NCBI GenBank assembly: GCA_031272075.1
Contig: JAISUK010000044.1
Location: 62,001 to 126,000 of the forward strand
Direction of reading: 5' to 3'
Length of the DNA: 64,000 nucleotides
Source: Dysgonamonadaceae bacterium
Lineage (GTDB): Bacteria; Bacteroidota; Bacteroidia; Bacteroidales; Azobacteroidaceae
Below, in pieces: positions 10,162 to 18,750 of this stretch. The notes under the pieces were generated by a model. That model had not been told where the DNA came from, searched no databases, and saw only the letters and a list, made by a program, of their open reading frames with translations. Each line of letters starts with the position of its first letter. The first letter of the stretch is position 1. The position numbers and the translations under genes were made by a program.

Positions 10162-12891
10162 TCAATAGCCTATAAATATTTTATATGAGTAAGGGGTTCC
10201 TTTTTTGTTATTCAGTTTTACAATATACACACCCGGTTCGCTGATGTAGCGAGTGGTGCCGGACGCGACGGGGAATTTGTCACGCAGCCGTCCGGCGGTG
10301 TCGTAAATCTCTGCCTCGTCGGCGTCGTCTACATTGTTGAAGCAGACAGTTTGTTGTTGGACAAAGACGAGCGGCACATTGGCGGAAACTTTTTCCGTTC
10401 CCAGTGTCCATTCCGTCCAGAGTCGCAGATTGGTCACGTACAGTCCGTCGGAGGGTGTCAGGTTGCTCTGATTGTTGACAATAGCGACAAAAACGGATTT
10501 CCCGGCGTAGTCTCTCAGGTCAATCGGGTCATCTCCAAGCGAATACCATCCCCGAATGCCGCTTGAGCTATTGCCATCATAACCGTATTTTATTTCCGCT
10601 TCATCCTTAAACGAACTTTCGTCGATGGCGTTTTGCGATACCATTACTTCCAGCACTTGTGTAGAAGTGATCGCGACATCGAAATCGAGGAAGATATTTC
10701 CCAGGTTCGACGGGATCGACAATTGCGGCGTGATCAACCAATCGTTTGAAGTATTGTTGTTTCCTTCGATGGCGGCAACACCCCATTTGGTGACGCCGTT
10801 GTTGAGTGCAGCCGAAAACCAGGTGACGCCATCGTTGTTGTTGTCCTTCACTGTCCAGGTTTCAGGAATGCCGGCATCAAAATTTTCGGTATAAGGCAGT
10901 TCTTTCGGCGCGGTCAGTGTCATGAACCACAGGTCGTTGCCGTAATATGTCTGTCCGTCCGTCGTTTTCACATACGCGCGCACATGGTAAACGGTGCGTT
11001 GCGTCAAGCCGGTGATTGTTGCGCTGTAAGCGCCCAATTCGGCTCCTGAGACTTTTACGGAAGAGTTTCCTGTGGTCGGGTTGGCGGAGATACTCCAACA
11101 GAATCCCCTTTCGTTGACCGGGCTGGGGCCGTTTTCCACCAGAGAGGCGTTCAATACGGCGGTAGTTTGGAAGACATTGGTCGCCGCCAGGGTTTGGATC
11201 AATGGGTAGGGTGATTCCTCTACTCGCTTCAGGTCGAAGCTCACCGAGCCGTCGGTCTGATTTCGGCTGATATTGAATACCCTCGCGTAGGTGCGCGAAT
11301 TGTCCCAAGCCACGAATCCCGGTTGTGTAAAATCCGAAACCGTGGTGGTGCCGGTGGTGCCGGGGAAAGGATTTCCCGATTCGGTGTTGGGAATCCCGTT
11401 AGCGCGCAGCAAGTCGCAACACTGGTGGTTGCCGATGATGTTCGGAGTCAGGAAATAATCCCACAATCGGAGGGCGCTCAAGGTTTGGGTGGTTCCATAC
11501 AGCGTGACCGTCTTGTTTTCGGCAGTGGTGCGGTCTATATGGTAAATCAGCATCCCTTCGCCGTTGAGGTAGGTGTCCCATCCCTGTTTTTTCCGGACTT
11601 CAAAAAGGAAATATTCCTCGTTCACGGGCGTATTCATGCGGTACACGCGATTGTTGTCGCCACTGGTGATGGGAGGCAAGGTTTTCAAGCTGGAGGTCTC
11701 TGAGGGCACAATATAGGTAGGGTTGATCCATCCCAAAAGAAAGCGTTCGACTGCGCCGAAGTAGGGAGGTGTCCGTCCGCTGTTCAGGTAAGATCCGGAA
11801 CCCATCGTACTCCAATAGCCGATACCTGTGCCTTCACCGTTGACGTTGCCGTCGGCGTCGTACAAGTCAGGCAATCCCAGCACGTGCCCAAATTCGTGTG
11901 TAAATGTGCCGATCCCGGCCATGTTTGAGCCGGTATTTCCACGCAATTCGGACGTACAGGCATAGTTGCCGATGGTTTTGCCGTCGATTTTGACGTTCAG
12001 TCCAGCGGCAGAAGAGGTCTGCGGCCAGATCAGGTCGGTATTGTTGTTGTAGCCTTCCGCTTCGTTATAGCCGGCATAAAAAACAAAGACGTAGTCCAGA
12101 TAGCCGTCGCCGTTGGTGTCGAAATCGGCGAAATTCAGGTCTGAATATTTGGTATTTGCAGCCGAGCAGGCATCCACAATCATCTGTGCAACATTTTTGT
12201 CGTTGCCGGTGGAGGCGCTGTTTTCCCCGTAATACTTGATGTTATGAGGCAATTCCACAGGGCCGTATACCATAAATTCGGGCGTGAATTTGCCTGCGGA
12301 GTTGTCGATATAAAAATCGCGGGCGCTGCCGGTGCCGCCGTTGCCGGTATATCCCTCCTGGTTCAGCATGTTTTCAAATGCCGTTTTGGTATTGACAAAT
12401 TTCTTGTCGGTGAAATTGGCCAGGATCACCAGCCCCTTACGGGTGCCTGTCACCTGTGCTTTGGATGAACGCAACTGCGGTGCGTCGGAAGGTGTGAGCA
12501 TGGAGCGTTCTTGCAGCGTGCGCTCCAGCGCCGGTCGCTTCACCAGTTCTACAAATTCTTTGGAGTCGCGTTTAAGGCGTTGTGTAGCGGTCGACTTCAG
12601 GCTGCTGCTGGTGACTTTCACTGTCCCGGGCAACAATTGGCCGTCATCGATCACGGCATACATAAAATACCCTGTCCGCTCATTAAAAGCAATCACCGAG
12701 CCGTCTTCGGTGGCGGCGTAGTGAAAATATTCGTCCCCGTGCATCCGAAAGACGATCGTTTCGCCGTTCGGTTGCTTAAATTCTATGGGATAGGGGTAGG
12801 CAATTACTGCCTTTAATCCGATTGGAATCCATGCAAAAAAAGCAATGACTAATAACAAATAAAAGTATCTCATCACGAAAAAATTTTTCAA
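10162..12891 (-). CDS. Secreted M6-family metalloprotease with gingipain-type adhesin domain and T9SS-like tail
   Basis: A 909-residue exported protease. An N-terminal hydrophobic segment is followed by the M6 (immune inhibitor A-like) catalytic domain with THEFGHVLGLPD at about residues 331-342; a calcium-loop-like DTNGDGYLD lies near 258-266. After the catalytic domain come a fibronectin-like stretch (about 560-660) and a block beginning PYTENFDAGIPETWTV that resembles the cleaved-adhesin domain of Porphyromonas gingipains. The last 70 residues (IYDTAGRLRDKF, then GVYIVKLN) look like a type IX secretion sorting domain. Starts at 12891 or 12873 are both possible. With the S46 peptidase it forms a plausible protein-to-dipeptide degradation chain. 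Confidence 0.9.
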   Translation of the reverse strand: MKNFFVMRYFYLLLVIAFFAWIPIGLKAVIAYPYPIEFKQPNGETIVFRMHGDEYFHYAATEDGSVIAFNERTGYFMYAVIDDGQLLPGTVKVTSSSLKSTATQRLKRDSKEFVELVKRPALERTLQERSMLTPSDAPQLRSSKAQVTGTRKGLVILANFTDKKFVNTKTAFENMLNQEGYTGNGGTGSARDFYIDNSAGKFTPEFMVYGPVELPHNIKYYGENSASTGNDKNVAQMIVDACSAANTKYSDLNFADFDTNGDGYLDYVFVFYAGYNEAEGYNNNTDLIWPQTSSAAGLNVKIDGKTIGNYACTSELRGNTGSNMAGIGTFTHEFGHVLGLPDLYDADGNVNGEGTGIGYWSTMGSGSYLNSGRTPPYFGAVERFLLGWINPTYIVPSETSSLKTLPPITSGDNNRVYRMNTPVNEEYFLFEVRKKQGWDTYLNGEGMLIYHIDRTTAENKTVTLYGTTQTLSALRLWDYFLTPNIIGNHQCCDLLRANGIPNTESGNPFPGTTGTTTVSDFTQPGFVAWDNSRTYARVFNISRNQTDGSVSFDLKRVEESPYPLIQTLAATNVFQTTAVLNASLVENGPSPVNERGFCWSISANPTTGNSSVKVSGAELGAYSATITGLTQRTVYHVRAYVKTTDGQTYYGNDLWFMTLTAPKELPYTENFDAGIPETWTVKDNNNDGVTWFSAALNNGVTKWGVAAIEGNNNTSNDWLITPQLSIPSNLGNIFLDFDVAITSTQVLEVMVSQNAIDESSFKDEAEIKYGYDGNSSSGIRGWYSLGDDPIDLRDYAGKSVFVAIVNNQSNLTPSDGLYVTNLRLWTEWTLGTEKVSANVPLVFVQQQTVCFNNVDDADEAEIYDTAGRLRDKFPVASGTTRYISEPGVYIVKLNNKKGTPYSYKIFIGY

Positions 12892-12922
12892 AGATACTGA
12901 TTAATTCTTGATTAAAGTCTTA

Positions 12923-13378
12923 TTAATTCGTAATTAACAGCCTTTTAACAACTTCGGAGATGGCTTTTCCTTCGGCGCGACCTGCCAAACGTCTTGATGC
13001 TAAGCCCATTACCTGTCCCATGGCTTTGATGTCGGTTGCTCCGGTTTCCGCGATGATTGCCTTGATTTGCGATTCCAGTTCTTCCGGACTCAGCTGTTGC
13101 GGGAGGTATGCTTCCAGCACGCTGACTTCAGCGAGTTCTTTTTCCGCCAGGTCGGGACGGAGTTGTTCGGTATAGATGGCGGCGCTTTCTTTCCGTTGCT
13201 TCACCATCTTCTGGAGAATCTTGACGGCGGCTTCGTCGCTCAGATCCCCATCGGATCCTTTGGCTGTTTTTGCTTCCAGAAATTCTTTTTTTGCGCCCCG
13301 AAGCGCTTCCAGCCTGATTTTATCTTTTGCCAGCATCGCTTTTTTGATGTCTTCACTGACGGTCTCAAATAAATTCAT
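12923..13378 (-). CDS. yqeY: GatB/YqeY domain protein
   Basis: A 151-residue YqeY-type protein related to the C-terminal tRNA-binding domain of GatB. Typical features are the N-terminal IKKAMLAKDKIRLEALR and the C-terminal GQVMGLASRRLAGRAEGKAISEVVK. Function is not well defined; a role linked to tRNA-dependent amidation has been proposed for the family. The frame is open to 13477, but the ATG at 13378 fits the family length and follows a promoter-like element. Confidence 0.9.
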   Translation of the reverse strand: MNLFETVSEDIKKAMLAKDKIRLEALRGAKKEFLEAKTAKGSDGDLSDEAAVKILQKMVKQRKESAAIYTEQLRPDLAEKELAEVSVLEAYLPQQLSPEELESQIKAIIAETGATDIKAMGQVMGLASRRLAGRAEGKAISEVVKRLLITN

Positions 13379-13412
13379 TGTCGTAGTTGTTATTAATTCA
13401 TGAATGATCCTG

Positions 13413-13420
13413 CAAAGTTC
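13413..13420 (-). promoter_or_regulatory. Likely -7 element upstream of yqeY
   Basis: Minus-strand GAACTTTG differs from TAnnTTTG by its first base. A TTG lies 19 bases upstream as a -33 element. It probably drives yqeY and perhaps the M6 gene 31 bases beyond it. Confidence 0.45.
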
Positions 13421-13464
13421 CGCTTTTCTTTCAAAAAAACAAAAAAACAGCAAAGAAATCCGTT

Positions 13465-13878
13465 TCAGAAATCGCAAAAGATGAAGTCCAGGTTCTGTTT
13501 TACATAATGCTCAAATTTACTGTCGGAACTGATTAATGTTATCTTCTCGGAGATTGCCTGGGAGATGATTAGGTGATCGTTCGGATCATTGTGTCCGGGT
13601 GGACAAATAAGTCTCGAATACGTCAGGAGATGTGCTGTTTTGACCGAGAGAATTTCAAATTTTGAGATTAAATCCGGAATGATGTCTTCCGCATTCTTCC
13701 ATATTGTCCGAATTTTATTTCGCTTGTACAAATGAATGATTTCCATGATAGAGACGGTGCTGATATAATGACGACCATAATAAAAATAATCAATTATATC
13801 TTGAATTTCCTTATTCATTCTCTCTGGTTTGTCGTATAAAGACAACATGGCATTGGTATCTAATAAATAACGAATCAT
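13465..13878 (-). CDS. PIN-domain ribonuclease toxin candidate (copy 1)
   Basis: A 137-residue PIN-domain protein. Acidic active-site candidates are Asp7 (LLDTNAML), Glu46 (STVSIMEIIHL), Asp98/Asp101 (GHNDPNDHLI) and Asp119 (LISSDSKFEHY), the usual spacing for VapC-like RNases. It lies 28 bases downstream of a small basic protein gene, in the usual antitoxin-toxin order. A close paralogue with the same partner is at 37302-37709; long blocks such as YISTVSIMEIIHL and LISSDSKFEHYV are identical or nearly so. The partner does not look like a known VapB, so the pair may be a distinct toxin-antitoxin type. RNA targets unknown. Confidence 0.85.
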   Translation of the reverse strand: MIRYLLDTNAMLSLYDKPERMNKEIQDIIDYFYYGRHYISTVSIMEIIHLYKRNKIRTIWKNAEDIIPDLISKFEILSVKTAHLLTYSRLICPPGHNDPNDHLIISQAISEKITLISSDSKFEHYVKQNLDFIFCDF

Positions 13879-13906
13879 AGTTAAAGCAGGATATGAAGTG
13901 TATGAA

Positions 13907-14116
13907 TCAATACATTTTTGCGTATTCGTCCCGTATCTTTTTATAGGCAGGATAATTTTCCCTTAACCACATACCCAATGGAGAGATTGGGCCTGTCCTA
14001 TCTCCATTGAATTTGAACTCCGTCTTGATACCATCAGGATAGTAATAGACTTTTCCGGTTTTTTCCCGTTTCTTTTTTTTGGGGGGTTCGTTCCCGTTTT
14101 TAATTTCATTTTCCAT
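13907..14116 (-). CDS. Small basic protein paired with the PIN gene (candidate antitoxin, copy 1)
   Basis: A 69-residue protein with a lysine-rich start (PPKKKKREKTGKV), then the conserved core GKVYYYPDGIKTEFKFNGD and an aromatic C-terminal helix (LGMWLRENYPAYKKI). The frame extends upstream to 14374, but that part reads through intergenic heptamer repeats, so the ATG at 14116 (or 14125) is chosen. A minus-strand TACCTTTA, a variant of the usual -7 element, lies about 35 bases upstream. The same core occurs in the copy at 37740. I do not recognise the family; position and co-duplication suggest an antitoxin or other cognate regulator. Confidence 0.7.
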   Translation of the reverse strand: MENEIKNGNEPPKKKKREKTGKVYYYPDGIKTEFKFNGDRTGPISPLGMWLRENYPAYKKIRDEYAKMY

Positions 14117-14170
14117 AATAATCATGTCATTTACCAGGGTTAAATTTCGATGTAAAGGTAAACAAAATAG

Positions 14171-14198
14171 TTGAAAGTTGAAAGATGAAAGTTGAAAA
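14171..14198 (+). repeat. Heptamer repeat TTGAAAG, four units
   Basis: Tandem units TTGAAAG, TTGAAAG, ATGAAAG, TTGAAAA upstream of the PIN module. The same heptamer on either strand recurs at 16932-16945, 22035-22063, 24329-24349, 34236-34249 and 38146-38159, always between genes or at a gene end. Confidence 0.8.
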
Positions 14199-14289
14199 TT
14201 ATTATGAGACTTGACGGATTGCAGGTTTGCTGTATTGAGTATTATATACGGGATTTTCGTAAAAATTCGCATGAAACAAAAATATTCCC

Positions 14290-14297
14290 TAACTTTG
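14290..14297 (+). promoter_or_regulatory. -7 element upstream of the MATE operon
   Basis: TAACTTTG matches TAnnTTTG and precedes the DUF2442-like fragment and the MATE gene by 58 and 138 bases. Confidence 0.55.
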
Positions 14298-14354
14298 CCG
14301 ATGAAAAAGAAGTGATCATAGCAGCATGGAACAATTATTTTAATCCGGAGCGAA

Positions 14355-14438
14355 ATGGGAACAAAAATAAACAATGTATGGATTGACGATACGGAAGTCT
14401 ATATAGAAACTGATGACGGAAAAATTTGTTGCGAATGA
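14355..14438 (+). pseudogene. Truncated DUF2442-like ORF coupled to the MATE gene
   Basis: A 27-residue frame, MGTKINNVWIDDTEVYIETD then DGKICCE, matches the first strand-turn-strand of DUF2442 proteins and then stops, whereas DUF2442 proteins normally run to 70-90 residues. It is probably a gene remnant. Its TGA overlaps the ATG of the MATE gene (ATGA), so it could now act as a translated leader. The upstream frame ending ADEKEVIIAAWNNYFNPE might be the tail of the DUF4160 partner that often precedes DUF2442, but this is very uncertain. Confidence 0.45.
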
Positions 14439-15790
14439 AGACAGGTGATGCACCGCTGGCATTAGGCACTGAAGATACAGGAAAATTGCTGATGCAATAT
14501 GCGATCCCGGCGATTATTGCAATGACGGCCTCGTCGCTCTACAATATCACCGACAGCATATTCATCGGTCATGGCGTCGGTGCGATGGCGCTTTCGGGGT
14601 TGGCCATCACTTTTCCGCTGATGAACCTGTCGGCGGCATTCGGTTCGCTGGTAGGGATGGGGTCGTCCACGCTGTTGTCCGTCAGGCTGGGGCAGCGCGA
14701 CTACGAAACCGCCAACAACATCCTCGGCAATGTGTTTGCACTCAACATCATCATCGGATTTGCCTATATGGTTGTGGTATTGATGTTCCTCGATCCGATC
14801 CTCTATTTCTTCGGGGCGAGCGCCGACACCCTGCCCTACGCGCACGACTTCATGAAGATCCTGCTTTTCGGCAATATCGTGACCCATCTCTATTTTGGCC
14901 TGAACGCGCTGTTGCGTTCTGCAGGGAAGCCGCAGAAATCCATGTACGCCACCATTTTCACCATCCTGCTGAACATGGTGCTCAATCCGCTGTTTATCTT
15001 CGGATTCGGCTGGGGCATCAAGGGCAGCGCCTGGGCGACGGTGATCTCGCAGGTGGCGGTATTGTTGTGGCAGATTCACCTCTTCAGCGACAAGTCGCAG
15101 TTCATCCACCTGAAGAAAGGCATCTACCGGCTCAAGCAGTCGATCGTTAAAGACACTTTCGCCATCGGCATGTCGCCTTTCCTGATGAATGTGGCGGCGT
15201 GCGTGATTGTTGTACTGATCAACCAGGGGCTGATCAAGACCGGCGGCGACCTGGCGGTAGGCGCGTACGGAATAGTGAATCGCGTCGCGTTCTTGCTGGT
15301 GATGCTCGTCATGGGCTTGAACCAGGGGATGCAGCCCATCGCAGGGTACAATTTCGGCGCGAAGCTGTATACCCGCGTGCAGGCAGTATTGAAGAAATCC
15401 GTGTTCATCGCCACGTTCGTGATGACTTTCGGGGCGCTGGCAGTAGAATTGTTCCCGCACGCCGTCGCTTCCATCTTTACCACGGACCAACAATTGACCG
15501 ACTTGGCGGCTACCGGATTGCGTTACATCTTCATGTCGTATCCGCTGGTGGGATTCCAGATGGTGGTATCGGTGTTTTTCCAGAGCATCGGCATGGCGAA
15601 AAAAGCCATCTTCCTCTCCCTCACGCGCCAGGTGTTTTTCCTGATCCCCTGTCTGCTGACGCTTCCGGGACTGATGGGGATCACCGGTGTATGGCTCAGC
15701 ATGCCCGTCTCCGACTTCATCGCCTTCTTCGTCACCGCGGCGCTGCTGTGGCGACAGATCCGACAATTCAACAGACTTGACACCAAATAA
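14435..15790 (+). CDS. MATE family multidrug/metabolite efflux transporter
   Basis: A 451-residue, 12-helix MATE protein of the DinF/NorM type (YNITDSIFIGHGVGAMALSGL near residue 35 and the symmetric half beginning at about 235). Such transporters export cationic drugs or metabolites using Na+ or H+ gradients. An in-frame TTG exists at 14426, but the ATG at 14435 overlaps the TGA of the small upstream frame and is the better start. It leads a plus-strand run of genes to queF. Confidence 0.92.
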   Translation: MKTGDAPLALGTEDTGKLLMQYAIPAIIAMTASSLYNITDSIFIGHGVGAMALSGLAITFPLMNLSAAFGSLVGMGSSTLLSVRLGQRDYETANNILGNVFALNIIIGFAYMVVVLMFLDPILYFFGASADTLPYAHDFMKILLFGNIVTHLYFGLNALLRSAGKPQKSMYATIFTILLNMVLNPLFIFGFGWGIKGSAWATVISQVAVLLWQIHLFSDKSQFIHLKKGIYRLKQSIVKDTFAIGMSPFLMNVAACVIVVLINQGLIKTGGDLAVGAYGIVNRVAFLLVMLVMGLNQGMQPIAGYNFGAKLYTRVQAVLKKSVFIATFVMTFGALAVELFPHAVASIFTTDQQLTDLAATGLRYIFMSYPLVGFQMVVSVFFQSIGMAKKAIFLSLTRQVFFLIPCLLTLPGLMGITGVWLSMPVSDFIAFFVTAALLWRQIRQFNRLDTK

Positions 15791-15808
15791 TCACGTAATC
15801 ATCACAGT

Positions 15809-16444
15809 ATGACCGACAATTATATCATCACCATCGGTCGCCAATTGGGAAGCGGCGGCCGTACCATCGGCAAGATGCTGGCGCAGCAACTGGAGATTCC
15901 CTGCTACGACCGCGAACTGATCCAGATGGCCTCGCAATCCAGCGGACTGGGGAAAGAGTTTTTTGAACAGGCCGACGAGAAAACGAAATTCCACCTGTTT
16001 GGCAACCTGCTGGGCTGGTTTTCCAATCCCGCCAGCTACGAAGGATACCTCAACAATTCGCTGCGCAACGAATCGCTGTTCCAAATTCAGAGCGACGTGA
16101 TCCGTAACCTGGCAAGCCAACATTCCTGCATCTTCGTCGGCAGGTGCGCCGACTACATCCTGCGCGACTTTCCTCACTGTGTCCGCGTGTTTGTCGCCGC
16201 CGACATCGCCGATCGGATCAGACGGCTGACCGAACGCGAATCGATCTCCGCAGACAAAGCGAAAGAAATCATCGAACGCACCGACCGACAGCGGGCAAGC
16301 TATTATAATTATTACAGCAATAAGACCTGGGGGATGGCCACTTCCTACGACTTGTGCATCAATACTTCGTTGCTGGGATTAGACAGCTCCGTAGATTTTA
16401 TTCGCTCTTTTGTGGAAAAGAATCTGGAAATTACGTTAAAATAG
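15809..16444 (+). CDS. Cytidylate kinase-like family protein
   Basis: A 211-residue P-loop protein with GRQLGSGGRTIGKML near residues 11-25 and CYDRELIQMASQSSG, both typical of the cytidylate-kinase-like family, which is distinct from housekeeping Cmk. A C-terminal lid-like region carries Arg-rich RIRRLTERE. It may phosphorylate a nucleotide, but activity of this branch is poorly known. It lies 18 bases after the MATE stop. A neighbouring dUTPase hints at pyrimidine nucleotide handling. Confidence 0.85.
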   Translation: MTDNYIITIGRQLGSGGRTIGKMLAQQLEIPCYDRELIQMASQSSGLGKEFFEQADEKTKFHLFGNLLGWFSNPASYEGYLNNSLRNESLFQIQSDVIRNLASQHSCIFVGRCADYILRDFPHCVRVFVAADIADRIRRLTERESISADKAKEIIERTDRQRASYYNYYSNKTWGMATSYDLCINTSLLGLDSSVDFIRSFVEKNLEITLK

Positions 16445-16445
16445 C

Positions 16446-16453
16446 TACCTTTG
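16446..16453 (+). promoter_or_regulatory. -7 element for dut
   Basis: TACCTTTG matches TAnnTTTG, 18 bases before the dut ATG at 16472. It argues against the in-frame TTG at 16451 as the start, since that codon overlaps the element. Confidence 0.6.
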
Positions 16454-16471
16454 CCGAAAGAAATTGAACGT

Positions 16472-16906
16472 ATGAACATCAAAATAGTCAATCACTCCAA
16501 ACATCCATTACCGGAATATGCGACGCCTTTTTCGGCGGGGATGGACTTGCGAGCCGATATCGATGAGCCTATCGTGCTGGAATCGCTGCAAAGGGCGCTG
16601 GTGCCCACCGGGCTGTTTATCGAACTGCCGGCAGGGTATGAAGCGCAGATTCGTCCACGTAGCGGCCTGGCGATCAAACACGGCATCTCGCTGGTCAATT
16701 CTCCCGGAACCATCGACGCCGATTACCGTGGAGAAATCAAAGCGATTGTCGTCAACCTCTCCGCCGAACCGTTTGTTATCCACGACGGCGAGAGAATCTG
16801 CCAAATGGTCATCTCCCGACACGAACAGATCGCGTGGGAGCCGGTGGCGGCGTTGCAAGACACAGCCCGCGGCGCAGGAGGGTTTGGACATACGGGTAGG
16901 AGTTAG
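16472..16906 (+). CDS. dut: dUTP diphosphatase
   Basis: A 144-residue trimeric-type dUTPase with all five motifs: [15 protein letters not shown], the uracil-binding hairpin [19 protein letters not shown] and the C-terminal arm [12 protein letters not shown]. It hydrolyses dUTP to dUMP, keeping uracil out of DNA. The start at the ATG fits the family length. The final codons and the TAG stop lie in the first copy of a directly repeated 13-mer. Confidence 0.96.
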   Translation: MNIKIVNHSKHPLPEYATPFSAGMDLRADIDEPIVLESLQRALVPTGLFIELPAGYEAQIRPRSGLAIKHGISLVNSPGTIDADYRGEIKAIVVNLSAEPFVIHDGERICQMVISRHEQIAWEPVAALQDTARGAGGFGHTGRS

Positions 16907-16920
16907 GGGGTAGGAGTTAG
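16894..16920 (+). repeat. Direct repeat of a 13-mer across the dut stop codon
   Basis: GGGTAGGAGTTAG occurs twice (16894-16906 and 16908-16920) with one G between. The first copy encodes the end of Dut and its TAG. TTGAAAG-type heptamers (as CTTTCAA) follow at 16932-16945. Confidence 0.8.
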
Positions 16921-16982
16921 GAAATTCGTAACTTTCAACTTTCAATTAACTGCTAATTTTCAACTAAGAAATTTTTATTGTT

Positions 16983-18731
16983 TTGAAGATAAATATTTAT
17001 CAGCTTATATTGAGTCTGTGCTTCGCTGTGGCGATTCAAGCAACGGCGCAGGAGGCGCTTGCGGTGCCGTCCGACAGTCTGTTGTCGGAACGTCGGAAAT
17101 TCGACTGCTTTTTCCTGGAGGCGCTCAGGATGAAGGCCAACGAACGGCACAACGACACCTACAACCTGCTGCTGCACGCCTTGGAGATCGATTCCACCTC
17201 TTCGTCGGCGTTGTACGAGATCGCCAACTACTACCTGTTTCTCGGACAAACAGACCTGGCATTTCATGCTTTGCAGAAAGCGGCGGAATACAGCCCGCAC
17301 AATTTCGAATACCGGATTGCATTGGCTTCGCTGGCGCGTGAGCTTGACAACCACGACGAGGAGGCTGTCGCGATGTACGAAAGCCTGGTGGCCGACTATC
17401 CCGACAAGCCCGAACTGAACTACTACTTGAGTGAGCTGTATGTCAGGCGAAAAGAACCGGAAAAAGCCATCCAGGCGCTGAATGTGCTCGAACAGAATAT
17501 CGGCATGAGCGAATCACTGACACTCCAGAAATTCCGCCTGTATTCCCAACTCAACCAGCGGGAACGCGCGTTCAACGAAGTGAAACGGCTGGCCGACCAA
17601 TTTCCCTACGAATCGCGCTACCGGATCATCCTCGGCGACCTCTACCTCGAGCAGAACGAGACGGATACGGCACTGGTCTATTTCCGCAAAGCCCACGAGA
17701 TAGATCCCGAAAACCCTTACTACATCGTCTCCATGGCCAATTATTACGAACATATCGGCGACAACAAAGCGGCTTCGGAAGAGATCGACGCGGCATTACG
17801 CAACCCCAAACTGGAAGTGGATACCAAGCTGGGGATCCTGTCGCGTTACATCCAGACCCTGCAACAGAACAAGAAAGAAATGGACGCCGCCAACACCCTT
17901 TTCGAGACCTTGATGGATCAACATTCGCAGGAGAAAGGCCTGAACCTGATGTACGGACAGTTCCTGCTGATGCAGGGAAAGACGGAAGAAGCCAAATTCC
18001 GCTTCCAAGTCGTCACCGAATCGATTCCGGAAAACAACGAGGCGTGGAAACAGTTGATAGGCATCGCTTTACGTGCGAACGACGCCGACGAATGTATCAA
18101 GATTTGCGACCAAGCGCTGGAGCATTTCCCGGAAATGCCGGATTTCTATTTCTATAAAGGCGCCGGATACTACCAGAAAAAAGAATACCTCACCGCGCTG
18201 GAGACCTACCAACAAGGACTGCAATTCGTGACCGAAGACGAACTGCCCTACAAATCGGATTTCTTCGGACAGATCGGCGACCTCTATCATCACCTCAACC
18301 GGAACCAAGAAGCATACCAGGCCTACGATTCCGCACTTTTCTATAACGAACGCAATGTGGTGGTGCTGAATAATTACGCCTATTTCCTTGCGCTCGACAA
18401 GCACGACCTGAGCAAAGCAGAACGGATGAGCAACCAATGTATCAAACTGCAGCCGGACAACAGCACTTACCTCGACACCTACGCGTGGGTATTTTTTGTT
18501 CAGGGAAATTATACGTTGGCGAAATTCTATATCGAACGCGCCATGTCGGTCGATTCGGACAAAAGTGCTGAAATCATCGAACATTACGGCGATATATTGT
18601 TTATGACGGGCGATGTGGACAATGCGGTAGCGCAGTGGACCATCGCGCTGGAGAAGAAAAAATCGGAAGCAGACACCGATACGGCAGTGCTGGAACGGAA
18701 GATAGCGGAACGAAAATATCTGGAGAGTTAG
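16983..18731 (+). CDS. Exported tetratricopeptide repeat protein
   Basis: A 582-residue TPR protein with an N-terminal signal peptide (KINIYQLILSLCFAVAIQAT, cut before AQEALA). At least ten TPR-like helical pairs cover most of it (ALYEIANYYLFLGQTDLAFH, LGDLYLEQNETDTALVYFRK, ILFMTGDVDNAVAQW). TPR arrays bind other proteins. The start is a TTG at 16983, since no ATG precedes the signal peptide. It is followed by a DUF4292 lipoprotein and an EnvC-like protein, a combination seen in Bacteroidota envelope operons, so a role in cell-envelope assembly is likely but not proven. Confidence 0.88.
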   Translation: MKINIYQLILSLCFAVAIQATAQEALAVPSDSLLSERRKFDCFFLEALRMKANERHNDTYNLLLHALEIDSTSSSALYEIANYYLFLGQTDLAFHALQKAAEYSPHNFEYRIALASLARELDNHDEEAVAMYESLVADYPDKPELNYYLSELYVRRKEPEKAIQALNVLEQNIGMSESLTLQKFRLYSQLNQRERAFNEVKRLADQFPYESRYRIILGDLYLEQNETDTALVYFRKAHEIDPENPYYIVSMANYYEHIGDNKAASEEIDAALRNPKLEVDTKLGILSRYIQTLQQNKKEMDAANTLFETLMDQHSQEKGLNLMYGQFLLMQGKTEEAKFRFQVVTESIPENNEAWKQLIGIALRANDADECIKICDQALEHFPEMPDFYFYKGAGYYQKKEYLTALETYQQGLQFVTEDELPYKSDFFGQIGDLYHHLNRNQEAYQAYDSALFYNERNVVVLNNYAYFLALDKHDLSKAERMSNQCIKLQPDNSTYLDTYAWVFFVQGNYTLAKFYIERAMSVDSDKSAEIIEHYGDILFMTGDVDNAVAQWTIALEKKKSEADTDTAVLERKIAERKYLES

Positions 18732-18750
18732 TGGGTTAGATATTCAGTAA

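Noticed and set aside
13907-14374. 155-residue version of the small PIN partner
   Set aside because: The upstream half consists of translated heptamer repeats and AT-rich spacer; the second copy of the protein starts at the equivalent of 14116.
14462-15766. 434-codon open frame antisense to the MATE gene
   Set aside because: Its product is rich in His, Gln, Arg and Asp in the pattern of a reversed membrane-protein gene, with no domain, while the other strand encodes a full MATE protein.
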